From: Symbiodinium natans | Taxonomy: Eukaryota > Sar > Dinophyceae > Suessiales > Symbiodiniaceae | Direction: 5' to 3' | Length of the DNA stretch: 64,000 nucleotides | NCBI GenBank assembly: GCA_905221605.1 | Contig: CAJNDS010002301.1 | Span: 374,462-438,461, forward strand | Shown here: positions 12,238-22,155 of the stretch, in pieces | Numbering within the stretch: position 1 is the first letter of the stretch | Layout of the letters: each line of letters opens with the position of its first letter | Position numbers and translations under genes: made by a program | Notes under the pieces: generated by a model | What the model was told of the DNA's origin: nothing | The model's input: only the letters and a program-made list of their open reading frames with translations | The model's database searches: none

Positions 12238-12475
12238 ACACAGAGTGAAGTGCATAGAGTGAAGTGCATAGATTTAAGTGCATAGAGTGAAGTGCACAGA
12301 GTGAAGTGCATAGAGAGTGAAGTGCATAGAGTGAGGTGCACAGAGTCTAGTGCAACAATGAAGTGCACAGACCCAACAACATAGAATGAAGTGCATAGCG
12401 TGATGCATAGAGCGAAGTGCGTACAGAGTGAAGTGCATAGAGTGTGAAGTGAATAGAGTGAAGTGCACAGAGGCT
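12238..12475. repeat. 14-16-bp minisatellite (AGTGAAGTGCATAG)
   Basis: About fifteen imperfect copies of AGTGAAGTGCATAG with one- or two-base spacers and occasional longer interruptions (ACCCAACAACATAGA). The antisense frame reads as alternating Met-His-Phe-Thr-Leu, which is a repeat artefact. Similar but more diverged words (AAGTGCAT, TTGAAGTGCATAC) continue to about 12.93 kb. Confidence 0.92.
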
Positions 12476-12942
12476 ACACGAGATTTTAGTACAATCTAAT
12501 CGAATTTACGAGACTTCAATGGAATTTTCATTGAATTCGGTCGACTTTCGTACCCAGTCATACGCTTCTGCATTAAAAAAATATTGTTTTTGAAGCGGCG
12601 GGTAGGGTTGTCGTCATCGATCGGGATTGCAGCCCTCTGGGGTTTCGGCGTGGTCGCGGTGCCAAAACCCTCGTCCCTCTGCGGGTTTCGTCTCTTTTTT
12701 TTCATGGTTTTGTGTGGATTGGACGTGCACAGCCGAGCCGGGCGCATGCAAGTGAAGTTCATACAGTTGCTCAAGTGCATTAAGTTGAAATATGTCGAGT
12801 TCAAGTCCATTAACTTCAGATGTATTGAATTCCAAGGAAGTGTGCAAAGTGTATAGAGTTGACCACAAGTGCATGAATGCCGGCATTCAAGTCAAGACAC
12901 TTGAATGCCATGCAGTTGAAGTGCATACTGCACTATTTTTTC
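12476..12942. other. Unassigned spacer with diverged AAGTGCAT words
   Basis: No credible gene. The right half (12720-12930) carries scattered AAGTGCAT, GTTCAAGT and TTCAAGTC words, apparently a diverged extension of the preceding minisatellite. It ends at the shared terminal motif of the first LINE fragment. Confidence 0.5.
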
Positions 12943-13781
12943 CGCACACCTTTTTGCGCCTGCCGGGGCAAGTCACGGTCGGGGGCTGGCCAAGGTGGCC
13001 TACTGAGGGCGGGCGGGCAGGCGGCTGGCCTGGGTGGGAAGGTCCCAGCGGCCGTCGGCCAAGACCTCATGCAACTGCGGCGCAGCCTGCTCCCCGCGCA
13101 ACTCAGCAGCGGGTGGGAGTGCAGCGAGCTCGCCTAGGCGCGTTGGGACGCGACAGCGAGCAGTGCGGCCCACCGTGCAACCCACGGCCTGCGCAGCCGG
13201 TCGGAGGTGCGCCGGCACGGTGGCCCAAAGCGGCCGCCGACGGCAACGCCGACGACGACGAGGCGGCAGCGGCGCGCCCGCGTGAGCTCAGGGTAGGTGT
13301 CGCGCCGTTTGCACCAAGCGGCACTGTCAACAACGGCCCATCCGGGCTGCGTGTCAGCACGCGGGTGTTTGTCCAGCTTCGCTTGGCGCTGCCGAGAGCC
13401 TAAGATTCTACTAGTAGAAGCCAGACCCAACATCCCGCGCGTCGCTTGTGGAACGACGAGGGTGAAGGAAAACGGAAAGGACACACCAGCCACTACGTCT
13501 GAGGGCGGCGCAAGACTTAAGGCCAACCCAAGAAGCAAGGACAACTTGGCACGCGGGTGTGGGTCGCCGGACCGGGTGACAATGGTGGCGTCGAGGGCGA
13601 GTTGGGCCCCATGCCACCGTGAGAGGCCGTTGGCGACGACTTCAATGCGCCGCCCGTCCGTGACCGGGACCTGGACGTTCATGTCAGCGACCCGGACATT
13701 GCGGGCGACACGGGCCTCACGGCACACCCTCGCGACGGCCCCTTCGGACTGCACTTGTCCAATATACAAGTGAGTATGCAA
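12943..13781 (-). pseudogene. 5'-truncated RLE-type LINE, C-terminal nuclease fragment a
   Basis: The frame at 13134-13781 encodes the C-terminal nuclease of an RLE-type non-LTR retrotransposon. It has a RRIEVVANGLSRWHG block, LALDATIV carrying the first acidic residue, YPELTRARRCRLVVVG, then AVGGRFG where paralogues have EVGGR. The catalytic Glu is therefore Ala here, so the domain is probably dead. A 180-bp insertion (13369-13548) splits it without closing the frame. The 3' end is marked by AAAAAGGTGTGCGGAAAAAA on the minus strand at about 12938-12956. The upstream RT is missing. Confidence 0.8.
13369..13548. mobile_element. 180-bp MITE- or introner-like insertion
   Basis: It is flanked by an exact 12-bp direct repeat, GCACGCGGGTGT, at 13357-13368 and 13549-13560. 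The ends are imperfect inverted repeats: the left begins TTGTCCAGCTTCGCTTGG, and the right, read in reverse complement, is AAGTTGTCCTTGCTTCTTGG. It sits exactly where paralogous nuclease domains run continuously (HPRA followed by DTQPG here), so it is an insertion. Its length is a multiple of three and it has no in-frame stop on the minus strand. No coding capacity of its own is visible. Confidence 0.7.
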
Positions 13782-13784
13782 CCA

Positions 13785-14185
13785 TACACGTGCATACGCA
13801 GGCGCTGCCCGCGTCCTGCAGCAGGCGAGCTGGCGGACGAACCCTGCCGAGAGCGAGCACGGTCAAGCGGGAGCGGGCTGAACGGCAGAGCTCCGGGTAC
13901 GTCCGCTCCTTGGCCTGGCGAGCCAAGCGCAACGGTGCAACCGCGCGCGCGACAGGGGGCGTTGGGAGACAAGGGTGGCGTCAACAGCCAAAGGAACACC
14001 CCCCCAGAGCGGGAGTCCGTTGGCGATGACCTCGATGCGACACTTATCTTGGCGCTCAATGACAAGACATTGGTTGCGACGGTGGCCCCAGCTTCGCGAC
14101 AACGCTCGAGTGGGCCCGCGCGGGCCCGGAGGACGCCAGAGCGGGGGCACGCCGCAATGTGGTCGCCCAGCATCGCTCTAGTCTT
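13785..14185 (-). pseudogene. RLE-type LINE fragment b, zinc motif and nuclease start
   Basis: The minus-strand frame from about 14173 begins with GDHIAACPRSGVLRARAGPLE, the His-Cys half of the conserved zinc motif before the nuclease. It continues in shifted frames with CREAGATVATNV, RIEVIANGLPLWGG and AVDATLVSQ. It is truncated at both ends and abuts fragment a near 13.78 kb. At least two frameshifts make it non-functional. Confidence 0.75.
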
Positions 14186-14221
14186 TCTGCTGATGCCCCT
14201 ACAGGCACTTCTGGAATGTGT

Positions 14222-14695
14222 TGTGTTTTTTTTTCTCTCCGGACTTTTGCGCCTGCATGCTAGTTCGTCCGAAGTCGGTTATCTACCCTCGGCTTAGGCG
14301 GCAGCCACGCGAGCTCATGGCGCTGGCAGGCGGCTTGGCAGCACGCTCTCTGTGCCCCTCGCGTCCGCCAGGAGGTCGCCCAACGGCGGCTCATCTCCGT
14401 CACACTCGTCAGCTCCAGCAATCGGGAGCTCGAGCAGGGAGCAGGCCAAGGCTCGCTGTGCTGCGACGGCGATCAGGCCGGTCCAGCGGTGGAAGTGGGC
14501 GCGCTGCGCCGCGGCGCGTAGCTGCGCCGGCGCCTCGCGGGCTTTGGCCTTCGCCAGTCCACGGAGGAATCCGATTGCCTCAGCGCCGAACCTGCCGCCC
14601 ACCTCCAGCCCGACGACGACCAGTTTACATCGCCGCGCGTTCGCGAGCTCGGGGTATGTCACCCGCCGCTTCCGCGCGAATGTGTAAAAAAAAAA
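14222..14695 (-). pseudogene. RLE-type LINE fragment c, nuclease C-terminus
   Basis: The frame at 14315-14908 enters LINE sequence at about 14.69 kb with ARKRRVTYPELANARRCKLV and VVGLEVGGRFGAEA, the second half of the nuclease including the conserved Glu of EVGGR. The first catalytic Asp region is missing, so this is a 5'-truncated copy. The 3' end at about 14222-14255 has the family terminal motif (GCAAAAGTCCGGAGAG then an A run on the minus strand). Confidence 0.75.
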
Positions 14696-14920
14696 TGTGT
14701 TGTTTATTCTCAATCGCGCCAGCGCTGGCGACTGCAAACTCGCAGCTCCAACGTGCCAGAGTTCGGAAACATTTTTCAGCACAGACCCCACTGTGAACTC
14801 GATGCGTGACATTTTGCGCAACATTGTGTTTGTGGCCAATACCTGCCGGAATGCATCAGCGTGTGAGATGTGACCTGGCCCATGACCCATCATGCTTTGA
14901 GGGTGCACGTCAGGACTAGT
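14696..14920 (+). pseudogene. Short 3' remnant of a second LINE family
   Basis: The words CGCTGGCGACTGCAAAC, AACATTGTGTTTGTGGCCA and GTGTGAGATGTGACCTG occur here in the same order as at about 26.79-26.94 kb, where the plus frame still reads as a LINE C-terminus. This copy has no open frame of note. It appears to be the truncated 3' end of the same family. Confidence 0.5.
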
Positions 14921-14924
14921 GGTC

Positions 14925-17096
14925 TTTTTTTTTTCGCGGACCTTTTTACCGGCAATCCAGAGTCCCGGCCGTCAGTGCCTACCTGGTCCTACGGAGTACG
15001 GAGGCGCTCCTGCCGGGGACACTAGTGAGGCCTGGCGGCTGCCCATGACCGGGAGCTGCCAGCGCACGTCTGCAAGCACTTCGTGCAGCTCTGGCGCCTC
15101 TCCGGCGACGTTGCACTCTCCCGCGAGCGGGAGTTCCAACAAGGACGCGGCGATGGCGCGCTGGGCGGCGACGGCGAGCAGCCCCGACCAACGGGCGACC
15201 CACGCCGCACGCGCTGCCGCTCGCGTGGCCGCCAGAACGTCCGACGCACGTTGCCCGGCGAGCAGCCGGAGCCAAGTGGCCGCCTCTGCGCCGAACCGGC
15301 CCCCAACCTCCACTCCGACGACAACCAAACGGCAGCGGCGAGCGCGCACGAGCTCGGGGTAGGCTTGGCGGCGTTTGCGTCGGGCGGCGCAATCCACAGC
15401 CCGACCGGGATGCACATCAGCTCCGGGCTGGGCGTCGCCCGCCCGCGTCACGGGGCTGACGATGGTGGCATCAACAGCTTGCTGCGCACCATGCCACAAG
15501 GACAACCCGTTCGCGACGACTTCGATGCGGCGGTCATCCGAGACCGGGACATCGATGTTCATGTCAGCCAGGCGAACGTTGCGGGCGACCCTCGCCCCGG
15601 CTTCATGGCACACCCTCGCCACTGCCCGCTCGAGAGGGAGGGCTCGAGATGCGAGCACACCGGAAGTCGCACACGCAGCCCTGTGGTCGCCGAGGGGGTC
15701 CAGGCGACCTCGGCAGGCGCACGCGCGCGGTGCGACTGGCAGCGGCAGGCGAAGCCGTCGCAGCAGTGCAAGACGCGAAAGAGCGGTGATGGCACCGTCA
15801 ACTCTGCTGAGGTAGGGAAGACTGTGAAGGCACGCGCAGCGTGTGGCCCGGCCTGTGACAGCAGCAGCGCTCGAGATGCGGCATCAGTGTGAGAAAGATG
15901 CAAATCAAGCGCGCGCGCTCGTCACTGGCGAGGGCAGCACGATGCTGCCAGCCTCGCAAAAATTCCCCAAACTCGCGTTCTTCCTGCCCTGGCCGTGCCT
16001 GCAGCAGCACCTCCCACGCGGGAGCGTCGTAGCCCTGCTCGCGGAGGCAGGCGGCTGCGTGACGCGCTGCTGTGAGCGGCGGCACGGTCTCGGTGGAGGA
16101 CTGCAGTGCGCGCACGATCGGCTGCCAGCGGCGCCCGGGCTCGAATGGTCGGCAAGCAGTCCGCCCAGGAGTCGACGGCCGAGCGCACCCCCAGGCCCCC
16201 AAACCGCAAAGGGAGGTGCACGAGGCGCTGCGTGGGCTGAGGCAGTGCCTGCGTGGGCAGGGAGTCCTGCGACAGCAGGGCCGCTAGGCATGCGCACACC
16301 GCAGCGTCGTGTTCGCGCGCAAAGGCCTCAGTCGCACCGAAGCAAGTAGTTTGCACGCGGGGAGGCGCAGAAGAGCAGGAGGAGCCACGCGCACTGCAGG
16401 TCCCCAACGGCAGGCAGGCGGGCAAGCAGTTGGTCCTGGGTCTCCCGTTTGCGGCGCAGTTCCCGTCGCACAAAAGCTTCGCTGCCGAGCGGCGCTCCCA
16501 GCACCAGTAACCCCTGCTGGTCTGCCGGCAAGGACCAGGCACCCGTCCAGACTGGCTCGGCACCCACCGGCTGGAGACGGGCCAGGCCGGCAGGCTCCTC
16601 ACCGCCAGCATTCCATACGCGGGTCTTGCCTCGATTCAAGCGTATGCGCGCATGGCGCCAGAGCGCGTCCTCCAGGGCGCTGTGCAGCGCATCGGTGCGC
16701 TCCGGTGCTGACACGACATAGTTGTCGTCCAAGAACGCGAAGATGGCCTCACCCTCTTGCAGCCCTGCCGCTGCCTCGCTCAAAGCGGGGTGCTGCGCCA
16801 GGGAGAAGAGCGCCGGCATTAGCGGGTCCCCTTGCTCGCCTCCGTCGCCTTGCGTCACGTCGTGCTCGGCGCCGGTCTCGTCGAGCCAGGTGTAGACGCT
16901 GGCACTGCCATAAAACTGGCGTGCAAAAGGCAGCAGCGGGGCGAGGGCCGGGCGGGACCGGAGCCCTTCTAGCATGGCTTGGCGCGACACATGGTCGAAG
17001 GCCCCGACAGCATCAATGGACAGCACTGTAGCGCGGGCGTCCAGGGCCGTGGCCGAGCTTGTAGAGGCCCTCCGTGCCTGCCCGCGTGCTCAAACC
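14925..17096 (-). pseudogene. RLE-type LINE L1, 3' half: RT palm, thumb, nuclease
   Basis: Downstream half of the LINE cut by the YR element. The frame at 16328-17026 holds RT motifs in order: LSIDAVGAFDHVSR, GDGGEQGDPLMPALFSL, the catalytic FAFLDD (about 16722-16737), NRGKTRVW and GLLVLGAPLGS. Later frames carry the thumb and a CRC/His/Cys zinc region. The frame at 14972-15658 has the nuclease with RRIEVVANGLSLWHG, AVDATIVSP, AYPELVRARRCRLVVVG and EVGGRFG, keeping the Asp and Glu of a PD-(D/E)XK-like site. Several frameshifts separate the parts. The 3' end at about 14925-14948 reads TAAAAAGGTCCGCG then poly-A on the minus strand. Confidence 0.85.
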
Positions 17097-17422
17097 ATGT
17101 CCTACTTCTCAACTGCTGTCATCGCTGAACAGACTAAGCAATGAGAGCAAACAGCCGCCCTCGCTTTTTGCGACATGCAACTCGGGCCATGGAGTGCTCT
17201 CTGAGCAAGCAAGGCTGAAGCCGATTGCTGCTTACGACAGTGAAACCTAAAAAGATGCAACTGAAAGTCATGACGACCGTCGGTCTGTGCTTGACAGGCG
17301 ATTGACACAGATTGGCAAGAAGCCCGGTCACGCAGATGCATGGCAGATGCTCATACTTGCACATACTCGGCTGCACAGTAAGTGCAGTGCCACGAATGCA
17401 TGGCAGATGCACACACGAATGC
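17097..17422 (-). repeat. Split direct repeat B2, 3' terminus of the YR element
   Basis: A 326-bp copy nearly identical to 17551-17876. Its outer edge (minus-strand ...GTAGGACAT) is the element's 3' end and abuts host LINE sequence. The inner part contains ATGCATGGCAGATGCACACA words that are also partly tandem in the adjoining spacer. Confidence 0.93.
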
Positions 17423-17501
17423 ATGGCAGATGCACACACGAATGCACAGGAAGTGCAGGCACAGGAATGCAAGCAGAGGCAGAGCGGAGGGGAGGTGGCG
17501 G

Positions 17502-17550
17502 CTCAGCTTGGAACAGAGCCTGAGTTTCGGCGTCCGGACATTTGGATGCT
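17502..17550 (-). repeat. Split direct repeat A2
   Basis: A 49-bp exact copy of the element's 5' terminus (23631-23679). It directly abuts B1 at 17550/17551. A 79-bp GC/purine-rich spacer (17423-17501) separates it from B2. Confidence 0.93.
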
Positions 17551-17876
17551 ATGTCCTACTTCTCAACTGCTGTCATCGCTGAACAGACTAAGCAATGAGA
17601 GCAAACAGCCGCCCTCGCTTTTTGCGACATGCAACTCGGGCCATGGAGTGTTCTCTGAGCAAGCAAGGCTGAAGCCGATTGCTGCTTACGACAGTGAAAC
17701 CTAAAAAGATGCAACTGAAAGTCATGACGACCGTCGGTCTGTGCTTGACAGGCGATTGACACAGATTGGCAAGAAGCCCGGTCACGCAGATGCATGGCAG
17801 ATGCTCATACTTGCACATACTCGGCTGCACAGTAAGTGCAGTGCCACGAATGCATGGCAGATGCACACACGAATGC
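17551..17876 (-). repeat. Split direct repeat B1
   Basis: Internal 326-bp copy of the element's 3' terminus, differing from B2 by one base that I can see (GTGTTCTC versus GTGCTCTC). Minus-strand ...GTAGGACAT is followed at once by AGCATCCAA of A2, the presumed circle junction. Confidence 0.93.
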
Positions 17877-18499
17877 CACCCACCCCTCACAAGCAGCGGA
17901 GGCGAAGGGGCCGGCGGCGGGCCAGTCACAAACGCAAAACCGGCCTTCCGGCACGGTTTGGCAGTTGAAAGCGCTGATTCAAGTGAGTGAGCAGCGCGCC
18001 GAGGAACACCGAGAATGTGCTTAGAAGAACCTGGCCGAATGGGCCCAAACCCAGGCACGCAGGACAAGAAGCTTCCATGAAAGAGCCCACGGAGGGCGGC
18101 TCGTGCACACCCCTCAACCAGAGAACAAACTCGAGCAAAAGCGCATCCAAGCACTGAAAAAGCAGACCAAAAGTTTGTTGCAGTGCCCAGCGAAAACTGA
18201 GTACAAGGAACCGGCCCACAAGGAAATGCGCTGACGGGCGTGACAGTACAGCGACCAACACTGTCAACAAGAAAAGCTTGAGACTGGAAACCTCTGCGAA
18301 AAGCGACCTCAGGTGGCGAAAGCCTGCAGACACGGCTTCAAGCCGGCTAAGCACCGGATGAGGCGCAGCGGCCGCTGGAGACAACGAAGGCTGGACGGGC
18401 CGACAGGGCTGCAAATCGGCGGGCTCCAACGCACGCGTAGCAACTGCCGCACGGGCGAAGAGCCGAAGTTCTGGTTCTGCGCAGCGCTTTGCAAACCGT

Positions 18500-19603
18500 T
18501 CAAGTTGCACAAAAGACAAGTCTCTGAAGAAGGTTCCTCTGTGCGGCCCCTGTTGAACTTTCTTCGAACCATGAAGCGCTAGCAAGCGATCCATACGCAG
18601 AAAGCAAAGCCGGTAAGCAAATGCGCGGGGAAGCCCTGCTGGCGCTTGAGCCAAAACTGGAAAACAAAAAGTCGCTGCCGTGACGAAGGAGTGTGGTGAT
18701 TCTGCGCTTTGCCGCTGGCGAGAGTGTCAGCTGAACCTGTCGGCTGAGAGCAAGCTGCACATAATGGCCTAACGTACGCTCGCTGGCCCAGCGACCCCGG
18801 AACTTAAGCCTAGAAATTTCCATCCCCATAACGTGCAGGTGGGAAGCACCCCCAGCACGTAAAGAAGCTGGTGAAAAGCCCTGAGCCTCGACGCCTAAAG
18901 TTTGCGAGACCTGACGGAACATGGCCCGGAAGCGGCGCGGGCCCCACGGCCACAACTGGTCTTGTGGGCGCAAATGCGGTAAGATGCTCTGCAAGGCATG
19001 GCAGCAGGGAGCATGCTCAACGAGAACAAACTGATGTCGGCTCATGTGTCGCCGATTCTTTGGCGCTTCTATGCGGACCACAACGCCTACAGGCGCAAAA
19101 ATCCAAGAATCTGGCAGAGAGATGCTGCACGCACGCAGCTGCAGGATCTCTCCCGGTCGCAGCAAACCAAAAAACCCTAGTTCCAGCGCAACTGCAAAAC
19201 GAAGCCACTCGTGACGTCCAGCTTCAGCGACACACGCTTGCGCACGGGCAAATACCACAAAAGCCGCTAGGACCGAAAGTGGGAGAGGCGGCCGGACACG
19301 GACCTCAGTGGCTTCTTCCCACGCAAGCAACGTTTGCCAAGCTAGCGGCAGCCTCCGGCGATAATGCGGATAAAGCAACTGCACCACTAAAAGGCCATGT
19401 TTTGCGACACTGAGGAACGCAGGCCCTTTTTTGCTGTAAGCCCAATTGACGAACCCTTCCAAACAAGCATCAAGCAGTTTTCGACGCCTGGCAAGATGAT
19501 GCAAGTTGCTGTTTGCACGAGACAGGTACTCTTGCAAGAGCCGATAACCCTTGAAGAGGCGGCGTCTGTAGGCGGTCGACAAGTGGCTGCCCCGCAACGT
19601 CAT
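18500..19603 (-). CDS. Tyrosine recombinase (phage-integrase fold) of the YR retrotransposon
   Basis: A 367-residue protein starting at an ATG. It should integrate the circular cDNA by Arg/Tyr chemistry without making target duplications. Residues 1-100 form the helical core-binding region. The catalytic domain shows Arg149 in LLRPGEILQLR, a candidate Lys182 in EAPKNRR, SLRAGGASH with Arg249, GRWAS with Trp272, and nucleophile Tyr281 in LGHYVQ. The usual His of the HxxR box is Ala246, which may be a family trait or a loss of activity. It lies 147 bp downstream of the RT ORF and upstream of B1, the standard Gag-RT-YR order of Ngaro/PAT-like elements. The C-terminal tail beyond residue 300 is not recognisable. 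Confidence 0.88.
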   Translation of the reverse strand: MTLRGSHLSTAYRRRLFKGYRLLQEYLSRANSNLHHLARRRKLLDACLEGFVNWAYSKKGPAFLSVAKHGLLVVQLLYPHYRRRLPLAWQTLLAWEEATEVRVRPPLPLSVLAAFVVFARAQACVAEAGRHEWLRFAVALELGFFGLLRPGEILQLRACSISLPDSWIFAPVGVVVRIEAPKNRRHMSRHQFVLVEHAPCCHALQSILPHLRPQDQLWPWGPRRFRAMFRQVSQTLGVEAQGFSPASLRAGGASHLHVMGMEISRLKFRGRWASERTLGHYVQLALSRQVQLTLSPAAKRRITTLLRHGSDFLFSSFGSSASRASPRICLPALLSAYGSLASASWFEESSTGAAQRNLLQRLVFCAT

Positions 19604-19750
19604 GGTTTCAATGCAACGGAATTAAAACAACTACGAATTCACGACCGAAATTGGCTACGGTAGAGCATGAGTGCTGCACGACCCGAACTCAAAAATGAGG
19701 TGAGGAAGCGCGATGTCTCAGCACGCTAACACTACAGCAGCAAGCACTCT

Positions 19751-22155
19751 TTACTCACACAAGCCCTCATCATGTCCACGCGAGTCAGCTCGCTGCTTGC
19801 AAGGCGACGCCTGCATAGCCTGGATTTCTGCGTCAGACAGGAGGGCACGTAGGCCAGCCGTGGGGCTGAGGGGTTTAGGGACAGGCGCATTACGAGAGGG
19901 ATAATCAGCGGGATTGGCTTTTGTGCTTACCCAAACATGAACTAAGGACTTACAACCAGCCACGCTATGCGCAAGAACCCTGCGAAGCCAGGAGTTTAGC
20001 TTCCGCGAAGAACTGCGGCCTTTGGCCCACGCTGCGCAGACGACGCGCGAGTCACAGAGGTTCACCAGACGGAGCCCTTCAGATGACTGCGAAATGGCAT
20101 TCTTAAGCTGCTTCACTGCGACTTTCATTTCTTGGATATTGATGTGGCACACAGACTTGAATTTCGATCGTTCTGTGACTCTCCATCTGGCGCACAGTAA
20201 AGCTTCTTCCAGTTCATTCGGTGCTGACACAATGTCAGAAGAGGGCGCAAGAGCCCCTAGTGCCCAGTCAAGTCTAACAGCTTCACCCTTGTGAACTCCA
20301 TAACGATAACACATCTCAGCAAGTTTGGGCGGTAGCTCTGCAACCGTGCGTCCAGCATGGGTCGGCGTCGCATCCGTGGCGCTGACTCGATTTGAAACTG
20401 GCCAGCGAACGCATGCATGGGCGAAAGGCAACAGCAACGTAGCCCACAAGAGCTCTTCCTGGCACTTTTGGGGGAGAGGGCTCAGTTTATTTTGAGGCAG
20501 CCGCTCAATGACCTTATATGTTTCTTGAAAAACAGCCATGCACTCACGCCTATGCATAAAAGGATGAACAAAGAGCCCAACCAATCGCTGTAGTAACTTG
20601 CGGTTCACACAAGGCAATTGAAGCAATTGTCGGCTGGCGAGCAACAGGTGCCTGAGCTTGTGAACTGGCGCCCCCACTCTTCCGGAGCTGCTGTCGACGT
20701 GTGTGCCCCAAGCTTGGAAACTACAAGCCTTGGTAACCGCCTTCTTTGCTGAAACAGGAATCCTAAGCTCTGCGTAACGCCCCCGTGATGATGCTAGAAT
20801 TTCATCATCCCTGAGTGTCTGCTGCCGAGCGCCAAAATTTTTGGAAAACTTTTGTACGACAATGTGGTCGTCGATATACAGCCCTTCCCACGTACTGCCT
20901 GCCGGAGCAGGTCTTCCATACTGAAGGGTCTCAGCTTTGCGTAAGCAATCAGCTTGCTGTAGAATCGATTCGTGAGTCCCTTGAGCTAGACAAACCCCAT
21001 TGAGATCTCCCATAGGGATGGTCCGGAGAGCCAAAAAGTAACGGCGATTCGGCTGAGCTCCGAACTTGCGCAACTGAGAACCTGAAAGGGCTCTTCCTAC
21101 CGCATTTCGGGGGATCCACCCATCGTGGTGCTTCAGCAGATGAAAATAGTTAGAAATGTCATCAGCACTTCCACGGATGGATTCCCAAGGATGCAACACA
21201 AGCTGGGTGAGCATCGGGCCTTGCGGCAAAACTGCCCACGACAGTCGCTGTTCAGTGGCATTCTGCGGACGCCTATCTGTGATTAAGCGATCAGAATCAG
21301 CTTTGTGGGGAACTGTGAAGAAACCTGCGACGACAGGATCGCCAGATTGAGTGCGAAGCACATCTTCCTCAGAAACTAAAACTGCCAACCCGCTCTCAAG
21401 CAACTGCATGGCAATCTGCAGTTCGTCCTCAGGCGAAACTTTGTGGCAGGGCTTAGGTCTTTTGTAGGCACTTTCATTTGGCTCGGGAACCCAATCTGGC
21501 ATCGAGAGGAACTGTGCCAGCCGCTCACCACGCAGGTGCTCGGCAGGGTCAATCACGGCTCCCTGGTCTGGCAAAGAAATACGGTGAGGCAAGACATCTC
21601 CGGCATGCTGCGCTAAAGAGTCAAGGTCTACAAACCCATGTCGGTCGTAACATCGTGCACGTGCAAACTCGAGCTGTTCAAGAAGGGAAGCAATGCCTCG
21701 ATTTGGGCCTTCAGGGGCTTTCACTCGACAGAACTTCCAGCACTCGTTGAACAAATTCCTAGCATGGTCACTATGCCTAGATGTCCAAGGTGAGGACGCA
21801 CAGCGCTGGGCAGCTTCGGAAAGAGCTGGGTCGCTTACAGGGCAACCAACCTCGAAGTAGTTGAACAGCCCCCAAACGACTACAACCCAATCCTCAGCAA
21901 CCTTCATGCCTCGCCTCCGCTTTCGGTTGCGGGTGCAACCCAGGCTGCGACCTACGGTCTCAGGCAGCGGTAGCGGAGACGGAAAAAGAGCAAAGTCGAA
22001 ACTGCGGGCTTTCTGACAGCCCGTTGGCCCTGGCTCTACGGTGAAAGCCTGTAGACGGCGCAAGAACCTCGAAAAAGCTCCAGCGCCCTTCCAAGCCCGC
22101 TCTAAAAACCACTCAAAGGACCCCCCCGCGGGTAAGGAGTGCCCTGGCTCACATC
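19751..22155 (-). CDS. Reverse transcriptase - RNase H of the YR retrotransposon
   Basis: This copies element RNA into cDNA and removes the RNA strand. The frame is open to 23515, but the first ~450 codons are the shadow of the Gag ORF in another frame, so the credible protein starts after about 22155. The first clear ATG is at 21907 (718 codons); a frameshift from Gag is possible. RT motifs in order: RLITDRRPQNATE, SADDISNYFHLLKHHDG, IPMGDLNGVCLAQGTHES and YIDD (about 20862-20881). RNase H follows with VSATDATP, HINIQEMKVAV, NLCDSRVVCAAW and STKANPADYPSRN, supplying the D-E-D-D carboxylates; the NPAD-PSR ending is typical of DIRS-type RNase H. I see no methyltransferase domain. The ORF is intact. 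Confidence 0.88.

Noticed and set aside
12105-12468. Met-His-Phe-Thr-Leu repeat protein on the minus strand
   Set aside because: It is the translation of the AGTGAAGTGCATAG minisatellite.
18639-18660. TTTTGGCTCAAG on the minus strand, resembling the 3' end of the dinoflagellate spliced leader
   Set aside because: Only 12 bases match, it lies inside the recombinase ORF, and no retroposed mRNA boundary is present.
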